A DNA stretch of 47,048 nt, taken from assembly GCA_964528875.1 (NCBI GenBank), contig CAZGUI010000015.1, forward strand, positions 1-47,048, given 5' to 3'. The translations under genes and the position numbers were made by a program. Of the stretch, positions 43,299-47,048 are shown piece by piece. The DNA comes from Bacteroides_E sp964528875 (GTDB lineage: Bacteria; Bacteroidota; Bacteroidia; Bacteroidales; Bacteroidaceae). The notes beneath the pieces were generated by a model, which worked only from the letters and a program-made list of their open reading frames with translations, searched no databases and was not told the origin of the DNA. The first letter of the stretch is position 1. Every line of letters starts with the position of its first letter.

Positions 43299-43438
43299 AG
43301 ATATTTTAATAAACAAGGATTATATAGAAACCGATTCTAAAGCTTATTCAGTAATAGCTCTTAAATTAAGTTATGCTGTTTTTACACTCCGATTAGCACC
43401 AGAGAATCAAAATCTAAATAACACAAAAATAATAATCA

Positions 43439-44554
43439 ATGGAATTTAACGATACAGTTGATTCATACGACTGGGGGAACATCTCACAAAAAATAACTAG
43501 AACAACACCCCTTCAGGTTATCAACGCATTACAGAAAGAGCATTTAAGCGTAGATGATTTTATGGCTTTAATTTCACCTACAGCAGCTCCATACATTGAA
43601 CAGATGGCTCAACGCAGTCGCCTCTTAACCCAACAACGATTTGGAAAAACCATTCAATTTTACGTTCCTCTATACTTAACAAATTCTTGTATTAATCACT
43701 GTGTATATTGTGGATTCAATCATAAGAATGACATCAAACGAATCATTCTGACAGATGAACAAATATTACAAGAGGTACAGGCCATTAAACGAATGGGGGA
43801 TTTTCAACACATTTTATTAGTAACAGGAGAAAATCCCAAAGAAGCAGGAGTAGACTATATAGAAAATGCTATTCGATTGGTAAAACCTTATTTCTCCTCA
43901 ATTTCCATAGAAGTACAGCCGTTAAAAGAGGAGGAATATAAACGCTTAACCGAAGCTGGACTTAATGCTGTTTATTGTTATCAGGAGACTTATAACAAGC
44001 AAAGATATCCGGTCTATCATCCCAAAGGAATGAAATCTAAATTCAGCTGGAGGGTTAACTCTTTTGACCGAATGGGTAAAGCCGGATTGCATAAAATGGG
44101 ATTGGGTATTTTAATTGGATTAGAAGATTGGCGTACCGACGTAACTTTAATGGCAACACACTTACGTTATCTTCAAAAACACTATTGGCAAACCAAGTAT
44201 TCTGTATCTTTTCCTCGTATTCGCCCTCATTGCGGAGATGCATTCCAACCTAATGTGGTGATGAGCGACAAAGAGTTAGCTCAATTAATCTTTGCTTTTC
44301 GTATTTTCGATCCTGATCTGGAAATCACTTTATCGACACGTGAGGATAAGAACTTCAGAGACCACATGACTACATTAGGTATTACTTCTCTGAGTGCAGG
44401 TTCAAAGACTGACCCGGGAGGCTACGAAGTATACAAACATGAATTGGAGCAATTCGTTATTAATGACGGGCGTACCCCGGACGAAGTATTAGAAGCCGTA
44501 GAATCACAAGGGTATGAAGTGGTATGGAAAGATTGGGATTTAACTTTACAATAA
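43439..44554 (+). CDS. thiH: 2-Iminoacetate synthase ThiH
   Basis: The 371-residue radical-SAM enzyme cleaves tyrosine to dehydroglycine (2-iminoacetate) and p-cresol for the thiazole. The iron-sulfur motif is CINHCVYC (Cx3Cx2C, near residue 85), followed by GFNHKN. VTGENPKEAGVDYI and FSWRVNSFDRMGKAGLHKMG are typical ThiH. The C-terminal LSAGSKTDPGGY fits the family. It is preceded by a 140-bp gap and followed 4 bp later by thiF. Being oxygen-sensitive, this version fits an anaerobe. Confidence 0.96.
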   Translation: MEFNDTVDSYDWGNISQKITRTTPLQVINALQKEHLSVDDFMALISPTAAPYIEQMAQRSRLLTQQRFGKTIQFYVPLYLTNSCINHCVYCGFNHKNDIKRIILTDEQILQEVQAIKRMGDFQHILLVTGENPKEAGVDYIENAIRLVKPYFSSISIEVQPLKEEEYKRLTEAGLNAVYCYQETYNKQRYPVYHPKGMKSKFSWRVNSFDRMGKAGLHKMGLGILIGLEDWRTDVTLMATHLRYLQKHYWQTKYSVSFPRIRPHCGDAFQPNVVMSDKELAQLIFAFRIFDPDLEITLSTREDKNFRDHMTTLGITSLSAGSKTDPGGYEVYKHELEQFVINDGRTPDEVLEAVESQGYEVVWKDWDLTLQ

Positions 44555-44558
44555 ATCA

Positions 44559-45263
44559 ATGGATAGATATAATCGCAATCAGTTAATTAAAGGGATTGGT
44601 TCAGAAGGGCAGAAAGCGCTATATGAAGCAAAAGTTTTAGTAGTAGGTGCAGGAGGATTAGGTTCTCCTTGCCTACTCTATTTAGCAGCAGCGGGTATAG
44701 GAACTATAGGGATTGTGGAGTATGATAGGGTTGATATAAGTAATTTACAAAGGCAAATTTTATATTCTGAGGAAGATATTGGTTTATTAAAAATTGATAG
44801 TGCAGAGAAAAGGTTACAAGCCTTAAACAGTGAAATTATAATAAACAAGCATCCCCGCAAGTTAACTTCGCTCAATGTTAAAGAGCTGTTTGATCCTTAT
44901 GATTTTATTGTAGATTGCTCAGATAACTTTGAAACAAAATTCCTTATCAATGATACATGTGTTAAGCTGAAAAAACCTTTTTCCTTTGGTACAGTAATAG
45001 CCATGCAAGGACAAGTACTTACTTACACTCCGGGAAGTAGTTCATTAAGGAATCTCTTTGGTACTCCTCCTCCGACTGAAAATCAAGTAAAGGCTTCTCA
45101 AATTGGCATTTTGGGGGCGATGAGTGGAATGATAGGAAGTATACAAGCCACTGAAGTAGTGAAATACTTCACAGGTATTGGAGAGTTATTAGTAAATAAA
45201 CTTCTTATAGTTAGTGGAATGGACTTCTCTATACAAGTGTTGACACTTTCTCCAGAGAAATAA
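44559..45263 (+). CDS. thiF: ThiF-type ThiS adenylyltransferase, zinc cysteines absent
   Basis: The 234-residue E1-like protein activates the ThiS C-terminus with ATP. The nucleotide-binding and adenylation residues are intact: GAGGLGSPCLLYLAAAG, the Asp in EYDRVDISNLQRQILY, the Lys in GLLKIDSAEKRL and DCSDNFETKFLIND. However, the usual second-half zinc motifs are missing. Where ThiF/MoeB often reads CYRCLFP, this has SSLRNLFG, and SCAEAGVLG is replaced by KASQIGILG. No Cys occurs after the DTCVKL segment. It closes the thi operon, 4 bp after thiH. It may use a different sulfur-transfer route. Confidence 0.9.
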   Translation: MDRYNRNQLIKGIGSEGQKALYEAKVLVVGAGGLGSPCLLYLAAAGIGTIGIVEYDRVDISNLQRQILYSEEDIGLLKIDSAEKRLQALNSEIIINKHPRKLTSLNVKELFDPYDFIVDCSDNFETKFLINDTCVKLKKPFSFGTVIAMQGQVLTYTPGSSSLRNLFGTPPPTENQVKASQIGILGAMSGMIGSIQATEVVKYFTGIGELLVNKLLIVSGMDFSIQVLTLSPEK

Positions 45264-45360
45264 ACGAAAAGGATTCTTATTCATTTAATCCCCATCTAAA
45301 AGGAAAAAGAGTATCTTTGAAACCTAAAATAAAAATACAATTAATTAACAACAAACTCTG

Positions 45361-46881
45361 GTGAGTACATTAAAGAAGAAAAGAAAGAGTAGTAAATCCA
45401 CAGGGAAATGGCACAAGTGGATGGGGTTATTCATCACTTTCTTTGTCCTTGTATTTGCTATGTCGGGAGTTTTCCTAAATCATAGAAAAGCACTTTCATC
45501 CTTTGATATCTCACGAAACCTGCTTCCTAAAAGCTATCATTATAAAAACTGGAATCATGCCTCTATTAAAGGAAGTATTTCTATTACTCCAGACTCTATT
45601 CTGCTTTTTGGAGGAAGTGGTATATGGTTAACAGATTCAACCTTTTCATACTTTCACTCATTTAACAGAGGAATAAAAAAAGGAACTGACAATCAGATAA
45701 CAAACAACATTATAAAAGTCCCATCAGGACAATTGTTTGCTGTAACGACCTTTGATTTGTATACTTACGACAATGATTCCCAGTCTTGGATTAATAGAAC
45801 TCATTTAATTGACACAGAAGAACGACTCACAGACCTAACCAGTCACAACGATACTTTAGTAGTTTTGAGCCGTTCGCATGCTTATGTTTCAACTGCTCCT
45901 TACTATGATTTTGAGCAAAAAACGCTTAATACCCCTGAAGGATATCAGCACAAAATATCTCTATTCAAGACATTATGGACTCTTCATAGTGGAGAGCTAT
46001 TTGGTACAATGGGACAACTTATTGTCGATTTCTTGGGCATCGTTACCATTATTCTTTGCATAACAGGATTATTACTTTTTTTCACTCCTAAATTGATTCG
46101 GAGAAGAAGGAAAAAGGAAAAAAACACATTGAACTTCATTAGTCTATTTAAGAACTCATTGCATTGGCACAATAATCTGGGATTTTACCTATTTTCTCTT
46201 CTTTTAATTCTCTGTATCTCGGGAATGTTTCTTCGACCACCGTTACTAATAGCCATAATTAAAGCTAAACACAACCCTCTCCTACTTACAACACAAGATA
46301 AAATCAATCCATGGACAGACAAACTCCGTTGTATTCGATACGATGAGCACACCAAAGAGTGGTTAGTTTACACTTCTGATGGCTTCTTTGCTTACAACTA
46401 CATCGATGGCGCCCCTTATAAACTAAACAACACTCCTCCAATCAGTGTTATGGGGTTAGAGGTTTTTCAGCCACTTGACCCCACACAATGGGTTGTAGGC
46501 TCCTTTAGTGGACTTTATTATTGGAACAGGATCACAGGAGAGAGTCGAGATTATTTTACAGGGGAAGTGCCCGAACCTCCCCAAATGGGTCCACCTGTGA
46601 TATCCAATCCTATAAGTGGTTTCTCCTCCGATTTCAATCAACACATTGTTTTTAATTATTTCGATGGGGCTTCTACTTCAAGTATCATACCCAATATGCC
46701 AAAAAAAATACAACAAGGAAGAATTTCATTATGGCATTTAAGTCTTGAAGCGCATACTGGTCGTATTTACACGTTTCTACCTGAGATAGTAATACTACTT
46801 TTCCCTTTCATCTCCGGAACTTTACTCTTAATTGTTCTCACCTCCGGATACATAGTTTACCAAAGAAGAAATAAAAGATAG
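45361..46881 (+). CDS. PepSY-associated membrane protein
   Basis: The 506-residue protein starts at GTG 45361; I see no nearby in-frame ATG that would fit better. After a basic head (KKKRKSSKSTGKWHKWMG) comes the PepSY-TM start GLFITFFVLVFAMSGVFLNH. A periplasmic region of about 170 residues follows, then helices at FLGIVTIILCITGLLLFF and FYLFSLLLILCISGMFL, each next to the conserved HW/H residues (LHWHNNLG). A C-terminal periplasmic part and a last helix follow. PepSY-TM proteins are mostly linked to iron or siderophore uptake and may reduce metal at the membrane; the exact role is open. It follows the thi operon by 97 bp and is probably separate. The remaining 167 bp to the window end hold nothing I can identify. 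Confidence 0.85.
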   Translation: MSTLKKKRKSSKSTGKWHKWMGLFITFFVLVFAMSGVFLNHRKALSSFDISRNLLPKSYHYKNWNHASIKGSISITPDSILLFGGSGIWLTDSTFSYFHSFNRGIKKGTDNQITNNIIKVPSGQLFAVTTFDLYTYDNDSQSWINRTHLIDTEERLTDLTSHNDTLVVLSRSHAYVSTAPYYDFEQKTLNTPEGYQHKISLFKTLWTLHSGELFGTMGQLIVDFLGIVTIILCITGLLLFFTPKLIRRRRKKEKNTLNFISLFKNSLHWHNNLGFYLFSLLLILCISGMFLRPPLLIAIIKAKHNPLLLTTQDKINPWTDKLRCIRYDEHTKEWLVYTSDGFFAYNYIDGAPYKLNNTPPISVMGLEVFQPLDPTQWVVGSFSGLYYWNRITGESRDYFTGEVPEPPQMGPPVISNPISGFSSDFNQHIVFNYFDGASTSSIIPNMPKKIQQGRISLWHLSLEAHTGRIYTFLPEIVILLFPFISGTLLLIVLTSGYIVYQRRNKR

Positions 46882-47048
46882 ATTTCTTTTAATCAAGAAA
46901 AGTAAGAAGTCAAAGTTTCTTCTTGCAATATTTCATTATATACTCCCTTTCATTTTAACATTAAAAAGAACTCTACTCGTTGAGTTTGTTTTCAAACTTT
47001 AGTGTCCGATAAAACTACAGTTTACTTCTTTCTCCATCATTAGAGTAT

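Noticed and set aside
43299..43438. thiC remnant in the thiG-thiH gap
   Set aside because: No iron-sulfur cysteine motif or other thiC sequence can be read in any frame of this 140-bp stretch.
46900..46930. Terminator after the PepSY gene
   Set aside because: CAAGAA and TTCTTG can pair, but the stem is poor and no T-tract follows.

Overview
The window looks like chromosomal DNA from an AT-rich member of the Bacteroidales (Bacteroides or a close relative). The evidence is as follows. Many starts are preceded by the Bacteroides-type -7 element TAnnTTTG, twice with a TTTG -33 box at 19-20 bp. There is almost no Shine-Dalgarno signal. The gene set includes TamL/TamB, DUF3078, a lipoprotein nitroreductase, a receiver/PPDK fusion, Ddh and a Bacteroides-style thi operon. 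An ISAon1-type transposase remnant is also present. No phage, plasmid, CRISPR array or complete insertion sequence was seen. Most of the window is core genome.

Layout. 1-1478 (-): start of an ABC-F ATPase gene that runs off the left edge. 1479-2081: non-coding, with the first of three 22-bp repeat arrays. 2082-12117 (-): a nucleotidyltransferase, the TamL/TamB envelope assembly pair, an M16 peptidase and a cyclophilin lipoprotein. 12282-14316 (-): TetR regulator, FabG-type reductase and RluA-type pseudouridine synthase. 14519-14672 (+): initiator tRNA-fMet with a near-perfect promoter and a terminator, abutted by a transposase remnant. 15090-21819 (-): a complete tripartite ABC-2 efflux operon (TetR, TolC, HlyD, two ATPases, two permeases). 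22049-26022: an unknown membrane-anchored protein converging, across repeat array B, on a large receiver/PPDK fusion. 26183-31533 (+): prolyl oligopeptidase, glutamate dehydrogenase, RlpA-like protein and M24 peptidase. 31645-36735: CCA-adding enzyme, a lipoprotein, an uncharacterised protein, RuvA and meso-DAP dehydrogenase. Array C follows, then 37023-40022 (-): exported nitroreductase, DUF3078 protein, a SecDF-P1-head-like secreted protein and a lipoprotein. 40307-45263 (+): a P-loop protein, then a TPP riboswitch with its terminator and thiS, a tenI-like gene, thiE, thiG, thiH and thiF. 45361-46881 (+): PepSY-type membrane protein.

How the genes work together. The thi cluster encodes thiazole synthesis (ThiS/F/G/H) and coupling (ThiE) under TPP control. 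ThiC, which normally lies between thiG and thiH in Bacteroides, is absent, so the pyrimidine moiety must come from elsewhere. TamL/TamB with the M16 peptidase and cyclophilin form an envelope-biogenesis block. The TetR-headed efflux operon is probably autoregulated through inverted repeats ahead of its first gene.

The most unusual structure is the repeat family at 1865-1945, 22927-23004 and 36825-36883. Its units are 16 bp, nearly palindromic and contain CTAG. They sit on an exact 22-bp period with 6-bp spacers, and each array closes with an inverted unit. All three lie beyond gene 3' ends. I do not recognise this as a described element.
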